A stretch of DNA of 64,000 bases from assembly GCF_023284065.1 (NCBI RefSeq), contig NZ_JAKIKP010000003.1:186001-250000 (forward strand), written 5' to 3'. The position numbers were made by a program, and so were the translations under genes. Below the pieces are notes generated by a model. That model worked only from the letters and a program-made list of their open reading frames with translations, did not search any database and had not been told where the DNA came from. Numbering within the stretch: the stretch's first letter is position 1; each line of letters opens with the position of its first letter. Shown in pieces: positions 37,253 through 46,548 of this stretch. Source of the DNA: Shewanella gaetbuli. Lineage in GTDB: Bacteria > Pseudomonadota > Gammaproteobacteria > Enterobacterales > Shewanellaceae.

Positions 37253-37893
37253 GTTTTCTCTCCAGTAAATTAAGTTTTTATTATGGGTAAAAGTCTTACC
37301 TGTATGTCTTCATATCAATTAAGTCAGCGATATGTTTAGTCTTCCCTCCGGTGTTTATTGAGTTATTTTTTCAGTAACTACTTCACTGATACTTAAAGTG
37401 TAAGTTAGTTGTTACTGATGTAAGTTGTGCTGCTAGTCTGTACTAGCTGTTATATGGTGCAACTGGCAGCCTTAAACTATTTAATTAAAGCGGTAGAACA
37501 GAAAGATATTGGCGAAAGGTCATAACAGTGTTGATGACTCATAATGCTAACAACGCCTATTCAGGCGTATGGTTAAATTCGCTGTTGGTTTATAACAATG
37601 GCTCTATAACCACAGACTTGATAAACCGCTTTATAACTTAGTGCAGTTCTTACTCTTACCCCAGTAATTAAATATGTTGATTTACTATTATGTCTGTTTA
37701 TCTAAATAGCGTGTTTAATCACCTTTAATAGTCATGGCCTTTGTTAACGTTGCTGGTTTACTATCAGAAATAATAAGGGGGGAGAGTTGTGCAAGAAGTT
37801 ATTTTTTGAATGCTGTTTGCTACTGACTTTTAGATGGAAATTTTGCCGGATATTTAAGTGTGGTTATTTTTGTTGCTGTAAAGTGAGGATAAA
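37253..37893. other. 640-base gap without a supportable gene
   Basis: Between the GlsB-like gene and the napB terminator. It is AT-rich, and no frame on either strand looks coding. A perfect six-base hairpin ACGCCT-ATTC-AGGCGT lies at 37553-37568 without a T tract. The right part (near 37780-37860) has the purine run AAGGGGGGAGAG. It could hold a small RNA or a decayed gene, but nothing was recognised. Confidence 0.4.
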
Positions 37894-37923
37894 AATAAGC
37901 CAGCAAATTTATGCTGGCTTATT
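37894..37923 (-). terminator. Rho-independent terminator of the napAB transcript
   Basis: A 12-base stem AATAAGCCAGCA/TGCTGGCTTATT with a six-base loop is followed by T5 on the minus strand, 27 bases after the napB stop. Confidence 0.9.
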
Positions 37924-37950
37924 GGCTCATTTCAACACCTTAAATGAGGG

Positions 37951-38373
37951 TTACTTAGTATGAGTATTGTCAACGATCGCATCTTTGTTGTCTGCTTGTG
38001 CTACATGGCATTGTACGCAGAAGTAATATTCATTATTGAACTCACCAGATGCATCTAAATGAGATTTATCGACAGGTGTAGCCTTCATACGAGCCGCTTT
38101 TTCAGTGCTGTGACAAGTTAAGCAACCGTTCTTTTTAGCTGAAATTTTATAAGAGTCCTTATGAGGAACCAATGGCGGCTGGTGTACAAAAGTACGCTCG
38201 ATTGCAGCGCCTTTACTTGGGTAGTTAGGCATTGCTTGAGCGGGTAATGTGGCGCTGGTCTCACCTTGGCGTAAAGACTCAACATTCACAGAGGCCATAT
38301 CTGTTGAAGCTTGCTGGCCACTACAAGCGCTCAAAAGTAGCGTGATAGCAGCAACACTTAGTAATTTTTTCAT
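37951..38373 (-). CDS. napB: Periplasmic nitrate reductase, diheme cytochrome c subunit NapB (possible lipoprotein)
   Basis: A 140-residue electron carrier that hands electrons to NapA in the periplasm. Two c-type heme sites CLTCH (84-88) and CVQCH (119-123) and the NapB stretch PNYPSKGAAIERTFVHQPPLVPH are present. The export signal MKKLLSVAAITLLLSACSGQ ends in LSAC, a good lipobox, so this NapB may be a membrane-anchored lipoprotein instead of a soluble protein. It follows napA by 89 bases, with an ATG preceded by GGAGTG. Last gene of the unit. Confidence 0.93.
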   Translation of the reverse strand: MKKLLSVAAITLLLSACSGQQASTDMASVNVESLRQGETSATLPAQAMPNYPSKGAAIERTFVHQPPLVPHKDSYKISAKKNGCLTCHSTEKAARMKATPVDKSHLDASGEFNNEYYFCVQCHVAQADNKDAIVDNTHTK

Positions 38374-38462
38374 TTTTCACTCCGTAACATCCTAATAGAA
38401 TGTTTAAATTCTATTTTGAGGCAAAACAAGTTTTGCCTCAGTAATGGTGATGTGTTGTTTAA

Positions 38463-40946
38463 TTAAGCTTTCATGACTTTAACTGGACACTTTTTAAAGT
38501 CTGTTTCTTTTGATAGTGGATCAGTTGCATCAAGCAATAATTTGTTGACTAACTGTCTTGCATCAAAGAATGGCATAAACACCACACCTTTAGGTGGCTT
38601 GTTACGGCCTTTGGTTTCAACACGGGTTTTTACTTCACCACGAGGAGAAGCCACAATCACTTCGTCACCACGCGCTAGACCACGAGACTTCGCATCTTCT
38701 GGGTGCATAAATATTTGTGCATCAGGGTAAGATTTATGTAGCTCAGGGACACGTGCTGTCATTGACGCGGTATGCCAATGCTCAAGTACACGACCGGTAG
38801 ACATCCATAAATCGAACTCTGCATTTGGCTCTTCTGCGGCAGGTTCAAATGGTAGTGCAAAAATCACCGCTTTTCCGTCTGGCTTACCGTAGAAGTTAAA
38901 CCCTTCACCGGCTTTAACATATGGGTCACTGCCTTCAACGAAGCGGCGCAGAGTTTCTTTGCCGTTTACTACAGGCCAACGTTTACCACGGTTTTCATGA
39001 TAGTTGTCAAATGCATCTAAATCATGGGCTTTGCCACGACCAAATTGAGCATACTCTTCAAAAATACCTTTTTGAATGTAGTAGCCAAAGTGTTCGCTTT
39101 CATCGTTCATGTCGCCTTTACAATCAGATACCGGGAACTTGTTGATTTCACCGTTGGCAAACAGTACGTCATACAAGGTTTTATCAGCCACTTCAGGTTG
39201 TTTGGCAATCAATTCAGCAGGCCATACTTCAGCGACTTTAAAACGCTTAGAAAACTCAACTAACTGCCATAAGTCAGATTTAGAACCTTCTGGCGCAGGA
39301 ACTTGCTGATGCCACATATGAGTACGACGTTCAGCATTACCGTAAGCACCTTCTTTTTCTACCCACATAGCGGTGGGTAGAATCAAGTCAGCTGCCGTAG
39401 CGGTTACCGTTGGGTACGGATCTGAAACCACAATAAAGTTTTCTGGGTTTCTAAAGCCTGGGTAAATTTCATCATTAATATTTGGGCCAGCTTGCATGTT
39501 GTTGGTACACATGGTCCAGTAACAATTTAGCTTACCATCTTTGAGCATACGGCTTTGTAAAACAGCATGGTAACCAGGCTTAGGAGGAATTGTTCCTTCA
39601 GGAATGTTCCAAAGCTTTTCGGTCATTTGACGGTGTTTATCGTTATTAACCACCATGTCGGCAGGTAACCTGTGAGCAAATGTACCAACTTCACGCGCGG
39701 TACCACATGCTGATGGCTGACCGGTTAATGAGAATGGGCTGTTGCCTGGTGTGGCAATTTTACCGGTTAATAAGTGGATGTTGTACAACATGTTGTTCGC
39801 CCAAACACCACGGGTATGCTGGTTGATACCCATTGTCCAAAGGCTCATGACTTTCTGATTTGGGTCAGCATACACCTTAGCTAACTCAATAAGGTTTTCA
39901 ACTGGTACACCACTCATTTCAGATGCATATTCAGCAGTATAAGTGCTAACAAACTTAGCATAGTCGTCAAAGCTAATTGGGGTTGAACCGCCGTTGCCGG
40001 GGTTTTTAGCTTTTTGCTCTAATGGGTGTTCTGGACGTAAACCATAACCAATATCATCAACACCTAACACAAACTTAGTATGTTTGGTGACGAAGTCTTT
40101 GTTAACGCCATTATTTTGAATGATGTAGTTGGCAATGAAGTTTAAAATAACTAAGTCAGTTTGCGGTTTAAACACCATTGGGTTGTCAGCTAAGTCAAAA
40201 CTGCGGTTTTCAAAGGTCGATAAAACATGAACTCTTGAGCCACTGTGACTTAAACGACGATCCGTTAAACGCGCCCATAAAATTGGGTGCATTTCAGCCA
40301 TGTTAGCGCCCCAAAGGACAAAGTTATCAGCGGCTTCAATATCGTCATAGCAACCCATTGGTTCGTCAATACCAAAGGTACGCATAAAGCCAGCTACTGC
40401 TGATGCCATACAATGTCTAGCATTAGGGTCAATATTATTGGTACGGAAACCGGCTTTGTGTAATTTAGCTGCGGCGTAACCTTCCCAAACCGTCCACTGA
40501 CCTGAGCCAAACATACCTACAGAAGTTGGACCTTTTTTGGCGATACTCTCTTTCCACTTTTGCGCCATAGTGTCTAGTGCGACGTCCCAACTGACAGGAG
40601 TAAATTCACCTTCTTTATCATACTTACCATCTTTCATTCTTAATAATGGCGAAGATAGACGGTCTTTACCGTACATGATTTTAGAAAGGAAATAGCCTTT
40701 AACACAGTTTAGGCCTTTGTTGACTGGACTTTCTGGGTCGCCTTGAGTGGCAACGACTTTGCCTTCTTTGGTGCCGACTAAAACACTACAGCCTACGCCA
40801 CAAAAACGGCAAGGTGCTTTATCCCATTTTATATCACTTTTACCTTCCGCAGCGTTTACCACGCTGACCGGAATTGCCATGCCTACAGCCCCCGCGGCTG
40901 CGGCAGCGGCATTGGCTTTTAGAAACTCGCGACGGCTAATGCTCAT
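38463..40946 (-). CDS. napA: Periplasmic nitrate reductase catalytic subunit NapA
   Basis: The molybdenum enzyme that reduces nitrate to nitrite in the periplasm. The 827 residues start at ATG 40946 after GAGGAACACC. Four further codons upstream are open but not needed. The N-terminus has a twin-arginine signal ([16 protein letters not shown]). The 4Fe-4S cluster ligands are C46, C49, C53 and C81 ([14 protein letters not shown]), and the likely Mo ligand is C179 in [10 protein letters not shown]. The bis-MGD domain runs to the end ([33 protein letters not shown]). Only napB follows. The maturation protein NapD and quinol oxidases NapC or NapGH are not adjacent, so they must come from elsewhere (in Shewanella CymA can supply electrons). 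Confidence 0.97.
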   Translation of the reverse strand: MSISRREFLKANAAAAAAGAVGMAIPVSVVNAAEGKSDIKWDKAPCRFCGVGCSVLVGTKEGKVVATQGDPESPVNKGLNCVKGYFLSKIMYGKDRLSSPLLRMKDGKYDKEGEFTPVSWDVALDTMAQKWKESIAKKGPTSVGMFGSGQWTVWEGYAAAKLHKAGFRTNNIDPNARHCMASAVAGFMRTFGIDEPMGCYDDIEAADNFVLWGANMAEMHPILWARLTDRRLSHSGSRVHVLSTFENRSFDLADNPMVFKPQTDLVILNFIANYIIQNNGVNKDFVTKHTKFVLGVDDIGYGLRPEHPLEQKAKNPGNGGSTPISFDDYAKFVSTYTAEYASEMSGVPVENLIELAKVYADPNQKVMSLWTMGINQHTRGVWANNMLYNIHLLTGKIATPGNSPFSLTGQPSACGTAREVGTFAHRLPADMVVNNDKHRQMTEKLWNIPEGTIPPKPGYHAVLQSRMLKDGKLNCYWTMCTNNMQAGPNINDEIYPGFRNPENFIVVSDPYPTVTATAADLILPTAMWVEKEGAYGNAERRTHMWHQQVPAPEGSKSDLWQLVEFSKRFKVAEVWPAELIAKQPEVADKTLYDVLFANGEINKFPVSDCKGDMNDESEHFGYYIQKGIFEEYAQFGRGKAHDLDAFDNYHENRGKRWPVVNGKETLRRFVEGSDPYVKAGEGFNFYGKPDGKAVIFALPFEPAAEEPNAEFDLWMSTGRVLEHWHTASMTARVPELHKSYPDAQIFMHPEDAKSRGLARGDEVIVASPRGEVKTRVETKGRNKPPKGVVFMPFFDARQLVNKLLLDATDPLSKETDFKKCPVKVMKA

Positions 40947-41043
40947 GGTGTTCCTCACTCTGTTTTGATGTTATCTGACAATCAGGTGTGTCTGATGGTT
41001 TTTTTAATATCTTTGAGTGTAAACCGGATAGAAAGTAAGGGTA

Positions 41044-41059
41044 TACCCCTGAATAGGTA
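41044..41059. promoter_or_regulatory. NarL/NarP-type 7-2-7 heptamer pair upstream of napA
   Basis: TACCCCT-GA-ATAGGTA fits the inverted 7-2-7 consensus (TACYYMT-N2-AKRRGTA) at every defined position. It is centred about 105 bases before the napA ATG, which fits nitrate- or nitrite-responsive control by NarP. No regulator gene is in the window. Confidence 0.7.
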
Positions 41060-41095
41060 TAGTGGTTGATTGTTGTTCAAGATCACATTTTTGGG

Positions 41096-41111
41096 TGTGA
41101 TATAAATCCCA
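41096..41111. promoter_or_regulatory. CRP/FNR-family-like site upstream of napA
   Basis: TGTGATATAAATCCCA differs from the CRP core (TGTGA-N6-TCACA) at one base of the second half, and the AT-rich centre also suits CRP. It lies about 150 bases before napA and about 45 bases from the NarP-like site. In Shewanella CRP controls anaerobic respiration genes, so the placement is sensible. Binding is inferred. Confidence 0.5.
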
Positions 41112-41327
41112 TTTTTTTAGATAGGATGAAACTGATTTAGAGTACGCTTGTTTAGTAAGGTTTTACTTAAGCATAACAGGTTGATTACATATAAAACTGG
41201 GTTCGTTAAAATAGTCCCTTATTGTTTGAGTTAGCGTCTTTTGACTCTGAATGTAATTATTACCTTAGAGGTAGTTCTGTTGCATTTTTGTTGATAATTT
41301 AGTCAATCAATCGGTAGCAATAGCGTG

Positions 41328-42455
41328 TTAGTGATAGCCTGTGAGCTCCATATAGCCATTACCTTGGTGAGTGCCTGTGAAATAAATTGGTCCCTCCCAA
41401 TAAGCAATTGACAGCGCCATATCACTTTGAGGATTTAACGCTTTGGTATGAAGCGAAATCTGTTCACTTTCAATATTAATTTGCCATTCAGTGGGGTGCT
41501 TACCTAATGCGGTTTGTGTCCAGGTTATTGGAGTCATTGAAATATCATTTGGGTTATCTCGGCTGTTGATATTTCTGCCGGTGCCGTCCTTATTCATTAG
41601 CCTTGCACTGTAAAATGCTGGATTTTCTGCGGTTCCCCTTAATTGAAATATCATTAAGGTTTGTTGTTCATTTAAGCGCAATGAAAACCAGTCCCAGCCT
41701 TGCTGTGACTTTGTCAGAAATTGAGAGCTCCACTCTCTGTCTAGCCATGCATCGCCTTGTACATTTTGCTGTTTACCATTGCGGGTAATACTGCCGGTGA
41801 CTTTGATGAAAGGTTGGCTGTAATAATATGAAGCTACCGAGTTATCGGCGCTTTTAATACTGTAACCTTGGTCGCCTTGAAGCTGAAACTCTGTATCGCT
41901 GATGAGGGTTAATTGGTATGCAAAATCTTTGGTATCAACAGATAGCGTTGCTGGAAACATCTGGTTAGATTTGCTGCGCCACTGCCAATTTTTCAGTGCG
42001 ACAGTAAATGGCTCTGTGTGAGTATAGGCTAGTTGTGGATGACCTCTTGACCAGTTTTGAGCTATTTGGTGACTATGGGTAGAGGTTAATGCAGCATGAG
42101 CGGTATAAAGCTGATTGGTCTGCCACTGATTAGGTGATAGTAAAGTCTGCTCTTGAGTGTTCTTGGGTGCTGATAAGGCTATTCTAAATTGAGTCCACTG
42201 AATACCTAACGGCTCACCTGATTCAGTCGTCAAGTTGGCGGTTAAATACCACCACTCTTGTTTGAAATCATTATGTGCTTGATGATCAAGTGGAAAAGTT
42301 AGCTTTTTACCTTGAACCACTTCAGTATAGCCCTCAGCACTTGAGCCCATGATTTTCCCCATACTTTGGGGAGCTTCGGGGGCTTGATTACACCCGCTAA
42401 CGAGCAATAGAGTCGTCAATACAAGTATCATTGAGAGTCTATTGAGTGGGCTCAT
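41328..42455 (-). CDS. AttH/CrtC-like lipocalin-fold lipoprotein
   Basis: 375 residues from ATG 42455. The N-terminus is a lipoprotein signal (MSPLNRLSMILVLTTLLLVS, then GC), so it is probably membrane-anchored. The core contains DHQAHNDFKQEWWYLTANL near the start and GDAWLDREWSSQF in the middle, signatures of the AttH/carotenoid-1,2-hydratase-like superfamily. A frame extension upstream of 42455 lies inside the permease gene and is discounted. The start shares one base with the permease stop (TAATG). Together with the ABC genes it forms an attEFGH-type operon. The ligand is unknown, and there are no carotenoid genes nearby. Confidence 0.85.
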   Translation of the reverse strand: MSPLNRLSMILVLTTLLLVSGCNQAPEAPQSMGKIMGSSAEGYTEVVQGKKLTFPLDHQAHNDFKQEWWYLTANLTTESGEPLGIQWTQFRIALSAPKNTQEQTLLSPNQWQTNQLYTAHAALTSTHSHQIAQNWSRGHPQLAYTHTEPFTVALKNWQWRSKSNQMFPATLSVDTKDFAYQLTLISDTEFQLQGDQGYSIKSADNSVASYYYSQPFIKVTGSITRNGKQQNVQGDAWLDREWSSQFLTKSQQGWDWFSLRLNEQQTLMIFQLRGTAENPAFYSARLMNKDGTGRNINSRDNPNDISMTPITWTQTALGKHPTEWQINIESEQISLHTKALNPQSDMALSIAYWEGPIYFTGTHQGNGYMELTGYH

Positions 42456-44992
42456 TATAATGCCTCCTGCTGCAGGCTTGATATTAACGGTTTGCGTGTT
42501 TGCCAGTATAGAGGAAGGGCAACAGCAAGCATGCAACTGATCACTGATATAAATACCACTTGAAGATAGCTAGCCCAATCCCAGACCATAGCAATACTCC
42601 ACCCAAAGGCTTGCAAAGTAACTTTATTAATCACTAAATACCCCAGCAAGGCTCCCATCGGCATGGCTATGACACACGTTAATAACACCATGATTAGCAT
42701 TTGAGCCAGTGCCATAAGCTGTAACTGTTTACGCGACACGCCCAAAGAATATAAGCGTGCTAATGGGGCTAAACGAGATTGCGTTAACATGGTTGCGGCG
42801 CTAAACAATCCAATGGCAGCAACAATTAACGTTAGGCTATTTAGTACCAAGGTAATTGAGAATGTTCTTTTGAAAATGGTGATAGCTTCAGCTTTTATTT
42901 TTTGTTGGCTATACATCGCTGAGCTTGATAAGCCAAAAGATTGCGATAGCTGGTTTTCTAAATCAGTAAGCTCACCGTTATAATCAACTGCTAAGCTAAT
43001 GGGGGTAGGTGGCAGAGATGACTGCAACCATAATGTATCGCTAATAATGGCCTCTCCCATTGGATTTCCGTAATCAAAATAAATAGCACCAACGGTCAGT
43101 GTGGAAGCGATTTTATCTATATTAATGTTGTCACCTAATTTAAAGCCGTTTTTGATTGCTAACGGCTCACTTATCATTACTTGTTTGCCGCGAGTAAATT
43201 CAGGCCAAAAATTTGCTGTTTTGTCTTTCAATGCGGTGGTGGTTTTAAGTGATTCTAGGTCGCGACTGACTAATGATATGGCAATGGGTTGAGTTTGGTC
43301 AGCTTGGCGAATATGGGCGTCGGCGGTCCATTGGCTGTAGACGCCAGAAATATTGTCGTGTTGTTTTAGAAACACGGATAAATCGGTCATTTTTTCCGAG
43401 CCGGGTCGTATATATAAATCAGCATGTAATCGAGACTCTAACCAGTTTTTTAGGGTCACTTCAAAACTGCCTACTAATGTGTTCATTGATATATTGGCAC
43501 AAATAGCCAGTAACATGGCCATCATAGCAAGTGACAATGGGGCAATAATTTGGCGGGCTTCAGCTATCGCGTATTGCGCTAAGCCTGTTAGATTAATTTG
43601 TTCAATAGCCGTCATCAAAAACGATAATAATCGAGGCAACATAAGCGGAATAGCGACGGTTACCCCTCCTAATAGCATTAAGCTGTATTGGTATTGTGTG
43701 GTAAACGCAAATAACGTGCAGCTAGTGATTAGCAGTATTAAACCAATATTGAATTGTTTTTTGTGCAAAGCACGATAACGTTGGCCTTGAGGTTGTTTAT
43801 AGCTGGCTTGCGCCAGCGGGGTGCGAGTAAGGCTATGAATCATAGGAATACAGGCAAAAAATGCCGCAGATAAGGTTAGGCTTAACGCTTCAAAAAGCCA
43901 CTGCCAGTGCCATATTCCAGGGGCTAATCTAGCCCCGTATAACTGCTCTAATGTTAATGCAACCATAGGCTGTAACCATTGCGACAATTGTAAGCCCACA
44001 ATAAAGCCTAAGGCCGTGCCAATCATAACCAATACCACTAATTCGACCGCGAGCGAGATAATTAAGCTATTACGAGTAACTCCTTGCTGCATAAGCTGAA
44101 CACATAGGCTTTGTCTTTTCATTAAGCTGTATCTTACGCCATTGTAGGCGATGAAGAGTCCCACTAAGAACGACAGCATGCCCATTGCTTTAAGGTTCAA
44201 ATGAAAGCTATCTGTCAGGGCACTTAAAGAGGCTCCGTCATCATCAGCCTGAATCGATAACTGACTGATATCAATATTGGCATTTACCAGCGCTTGGTTT
44301 ACCTGTTTTATAAGGCTAGTTTTAGATTGCGTATCAAAGGTGGGGTAAACCGCAATGTAACTTAATCGGCTAGGCTTATTTAGTAGTGTTTGCACTAGTG
44401 ACAAATCGCCCAAAATAGCATTACCTAGCCCAGCATCATCACTAATAGCAATAACGTTTAAGTCAGTCTGATTTAGGCTTGCTATTCTACTAGGAGAAAC
44501 GCGATCGGCTAATGACTGACTCATTATAATGGCAGGATAACCGGCTAATAATTGAGATAACGGAATATCGTGTTGAAACAAAACAGTATTGTGTTGCGAG
44601 GTTTGAATGGTTTGTTTAGGTGCCGTTTCGACAGATAACGCTGCAACAATATCATTGCCGGTAACTTGCCAACCTTGACCATTTGGCCCTGTCGCCACCC
44701 CTTCTAGCACGGGCAAACTGTTGATCCCCGCTTGCGATAATGCAAAGTAAACTTGCTCGTCAATATCAGCATCTATGGCAGGGTTAATATAAACACTAGC
44801 ACGATGGCTGAGCAGTTCGGTGGCCTGGCTATAGCTATTGATGGCATTTTCATTGGTCGCTTTAATACCAATTAATAGTGTTACAGCTAGTATTATTCCA
44901 ACTAAAATAGCGCTGGCTTGAATAGGCGCTTGGCGATAATGAGCGGCAAAAACCGTTAAGCAACGATAGCTAAGTAACAGTGATTGCTTCAT
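42455..44992 (-). CDS. ABC transporter permease, MacB/FtsX type with two permease halves fused (AttF-AttG-like)
   Basis: An 845-residue inner-membrane protein. The N-terminal membrane segment (ASAILVGIILAVTLLIGI) is followed by a periplasmic domain, then FtsX-like membrane segments at about 270-400. A second similar set follows, with segments near 470-500 and three at the end (LVLNSLTLIVAAIGLFSAAT, MALAQMLIMVLLTCVIAM, VVFISVISCMLAVALPLYW). So both permease halves of an attF/attG-type pair are in one chain. FtsX-type exporters move lipids or lipoproteins, or transmit force, rather than importing solutes. It overlaps the ATPase gene by four bases. Confidence 0.85.
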   Translation of the reverse strand: MKQSLLLSYRCLTVFAAHYRQAPIQASAILVGIILAVTLLIGIKATNENAINSYSQATELLSHRASVYINPAIDADIDEQVYFALSQAGINSLPVLEGVATGPNGQGWQVTGNDIVAALSVETAPKQTIQTSQHNTVLFQHDIPLSQLLAGYPAIIMSQSLADRVSPSRIASLNQTDLNVIAISDDAGLGNAILGDLSLVQTLLNKPSRLSYIAVYPTFDTQSKTSLIKQVNQALVNANIDISQLSIQADDDGASLSALTDSFHLNLKAMGMLSFLVGLFIAYNGVRYSLMKRQSLCVQLMQQGVTRNSLIISLAVELVVLVMIGTALGFIVGLQLSQWLQPMVALTLEQLYGARLAPGIWHWQWLFEALSLTLSAAFFACIPMIHSLTRTPLAQASYKQPQGQRYRALHKKQFNIGLILLITSCTLFAFTTQYQYSLMLLGGVTVAIPLMLPRLLSFLMTAIEQINLTGLAQYAIAEARQIIAPLSLAMMAMLLAICANISMNTLVGSFEVTLKNWLESRLHADLYIRPGSEKMTDLSVFLKQHDNISGVYSQWTADAHIRQADQTQPIAISLVSRDLESLKTTTALKDKTANFWPEFTRGKQVMISEPLAIKNGFKLGDNINIDKIASTLTVGAIYFDYGNPMGEAIISDTLWLQSSLPPTPISLAVDYNGELTDLENQLSQSFGLSSSAMYSQQKIKAEAITIFKRTFSITLVLNSLTLIVAAIGLFSAATMLTQSRLAPLARLYSLGVSRKQLQLMALAQMLIMVLLTCVIAMPMGALLGYLVINKVTLQAFGWSIAMVWDWASYLQVVFISVISCMLAVALPLYWQTRKPLISSLQQEAL

Positions 44993-45693
44993 TGGTGCTT
45001 TGCCGTACTATGGGTTTCAACTATTTGGCCTTGCTGCAAGTGCCACCGAGTTTGCATAAATTCAGCACATTGCTCACTGTGGGTCACCATTAAAATGCAG
45101 GTATTAGATTGTTTGGCTAAACGGGTTAATAAACTCATGACCTGCATGCCAGCTTGCTCATCTAAATTCCCTGTGGGTTCATCGGCAAGTAATAATGCGG
45201 GTTTATGGGCTAATGCTCTCGCTATCGCAACCCGTTGCTGTTGCCCGCCAGATAATGATTCAACATGACGATTTAATAGCGCAGTTAAGCCTAGTTGTTG
45301 GCATAATTCATCGCACCAACTTGACCATTTATGGTTATCTAAAGACAGTGAAAAAGCAATATTGTCTTTTACATTGAGTGGGGTAAGTAAATTAAACTGC
45401 TGAAAAACGACTCCCAAAGCACGTCTTCGAAACACACTCCATTGTTTATCTTGCCATTGCTGAGTGTCAGTGAGATCTGCACGGCTATTGACTAACTGCA
45501 GTTTGCCAGAGTCAGGTATTTCAAAGCCTGCTATGATGTTCAACAAGGTGCTTTTTCCACTGCCACTAGGTCCAGTTAAGGCGACTGTCTGGCCTTGGTG
45601 AAGCTGCAAGTTGACATCATTTAATACTTGATGAAAAGCCTCGCCATCCTTGAAGCCTTTGTGAATATTCTCCAGTGTTACCACGGTCTGCAT
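44989..45693 (-). CDS. ABC transporter ATP-binding protein, LolD/MacB type (AttE-like)
   Basis: A 234-residue cytoplasmic ATPase. Walker A is ALTGPSGSGKSTLLN, the Q-loop is VVFQQFNLL, the signature is ESLSGGQQQRVAIARAL, Walker B is ALLLADEPTGNLD, and the switch His is in MVTHSEQC. ATG 45693 follows AAAGGATTAACA. Ten more in-frame codons upstream are not supported. First gene of the three-gene unit. Confidence 0.93.
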   Translation of the reverse strand: MQTVVTLENIHKGFKDGEAFHQVLNDVNLQLHQGQTVALTGPSGSGKSTLLNIIAGFEIPDSGKLQLVNSRADLTDTQQWQDKQWSVFRRRALGVVFQQFNLLTPLNVKDNIAFSLSLDNHKWSSWCDELCQQLGLTALLNRHVESLSGGQQQRVAIARALAHKPALLLADEPTGNLDEQAGMQVMSLLTRLAKQSNTCILMVTHSEQCAEFMQTRWHLQQGQIVETHSTAKHQ

Positions 45694-45762
45694 TGTTAAT
45701 CCTTTAAGGTCATAAATTGACATAAGCAGTGGCCAATACGCTAATACGCTAACAGATGATCA

Positions 45763-46482
45763 TTATTCGAACCAGTCACTATAGTCCTTATGGTTTCCCT
45801 TGAGCGCTTGTAAGGCCTTGTCTGGATAGTTACTGAAAACACCGTCGACCCCTATGGATTGTAGAGCACGAATATCGTCTGCGTTATCAACAGTATAAAC
45901 ATACACTTTAGCGCCTCGTTGGTGAGCGTCATCAATGAGTGCTTTACTAACAAAGCTTAAATCTAAATGTACAGAGTAGGCATTTAAGTCTGTGACACAT
46001 TTAGCTAAGTCTAGCGGAATTCCCCCTAGCAGTGGTGCTACATACGCATCAGCACAAGTCTGTTTAATTTGTGCTAAATAGGGGTGGTTGAAAGAACTGA
46101 TGAGTATTTGTTGATGAGTAAATTTTAGCTGAGTGAAAATTTTAGGATAAAGATTGATGAGTGCAGATGCGGTGTCGTCACCTTTTAATTCAATATTAAC
46201 CATGCAACGGCCGTTAATCAGTTCAAGCACCTGCCAAAGAGTAGGAATGGGTTGCTGCTTTACTGATAATTTAGGTAAGTCGCTGAAGGACAATTGTCGA
46301 ATAAGCCCTTTACCGTTTGATTTACCTTCTAAGCGTCTATCATGAAATACCACTAATTGGCCTTCCACATTATGAACATCTAGCTCAATGGCTTGCACAT
46401 TCATATCCAGTGCAGCCTGCATAGCAATTAAGGTATTTTCAGGTTGATAACCACTTGCACCGCGATGGGCAAAAATGAGCAT
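45763..46482 (-). CDS. Glycerophosphodiester phosphodiesterase
   Basis: A 239-residue GDPD-family TIM barrel that hydrolyses glycerophosphodiesters to glycerol 3-phosphate and an alcohol. The catalytic start IFAHRGASGYQPENT, the metal site IELDVH and VVFHDRRLE, then VNIELKG and the C-terminal VYVYTVDNADDIRALQSIGVDGVFSNYPD are all typical. It lacks a signal peptide, so it is cytoplasmic, like UgpQ. TAGGAATACGCC precedes the ATG. Confidence 0.94.
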   Translation of the reverse strand: MLIFAHRGASGYQPENTLIAMQAALDMNVQAIELDVHNVEGQLVVFHDRRLEGKSNGKGLIRQLSFSDLPKLSVKQQPIPTLWQVLELINGRCMVNIELKGDDTASALINLYPKIFTQLKFTHQQILISSFNHPYLAQIKQTCADAYVAPLLGGIPLDLAKCVTDLNAYSVHLDLSFVSKALIDDAHQRGAKVYVYTVDNADDIRALQSIGVDGVFSNYPDKALQALKGNHKDYSDWFE

Positions 46483-46548
46483 GGCGTATTCCTAAGTCAA
46501 TAAACAACATCATTACAGTGCTAATTTGGTTTTATTTCAATGGTATGG

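Noticed and set aside
37547..37600. Possible integron attC-like site (TAACAACGCC next to a hairpin)
   Set aside because: The right-hand core site and long imperfect palindrome are missing, and there is no integrase or cassette array.
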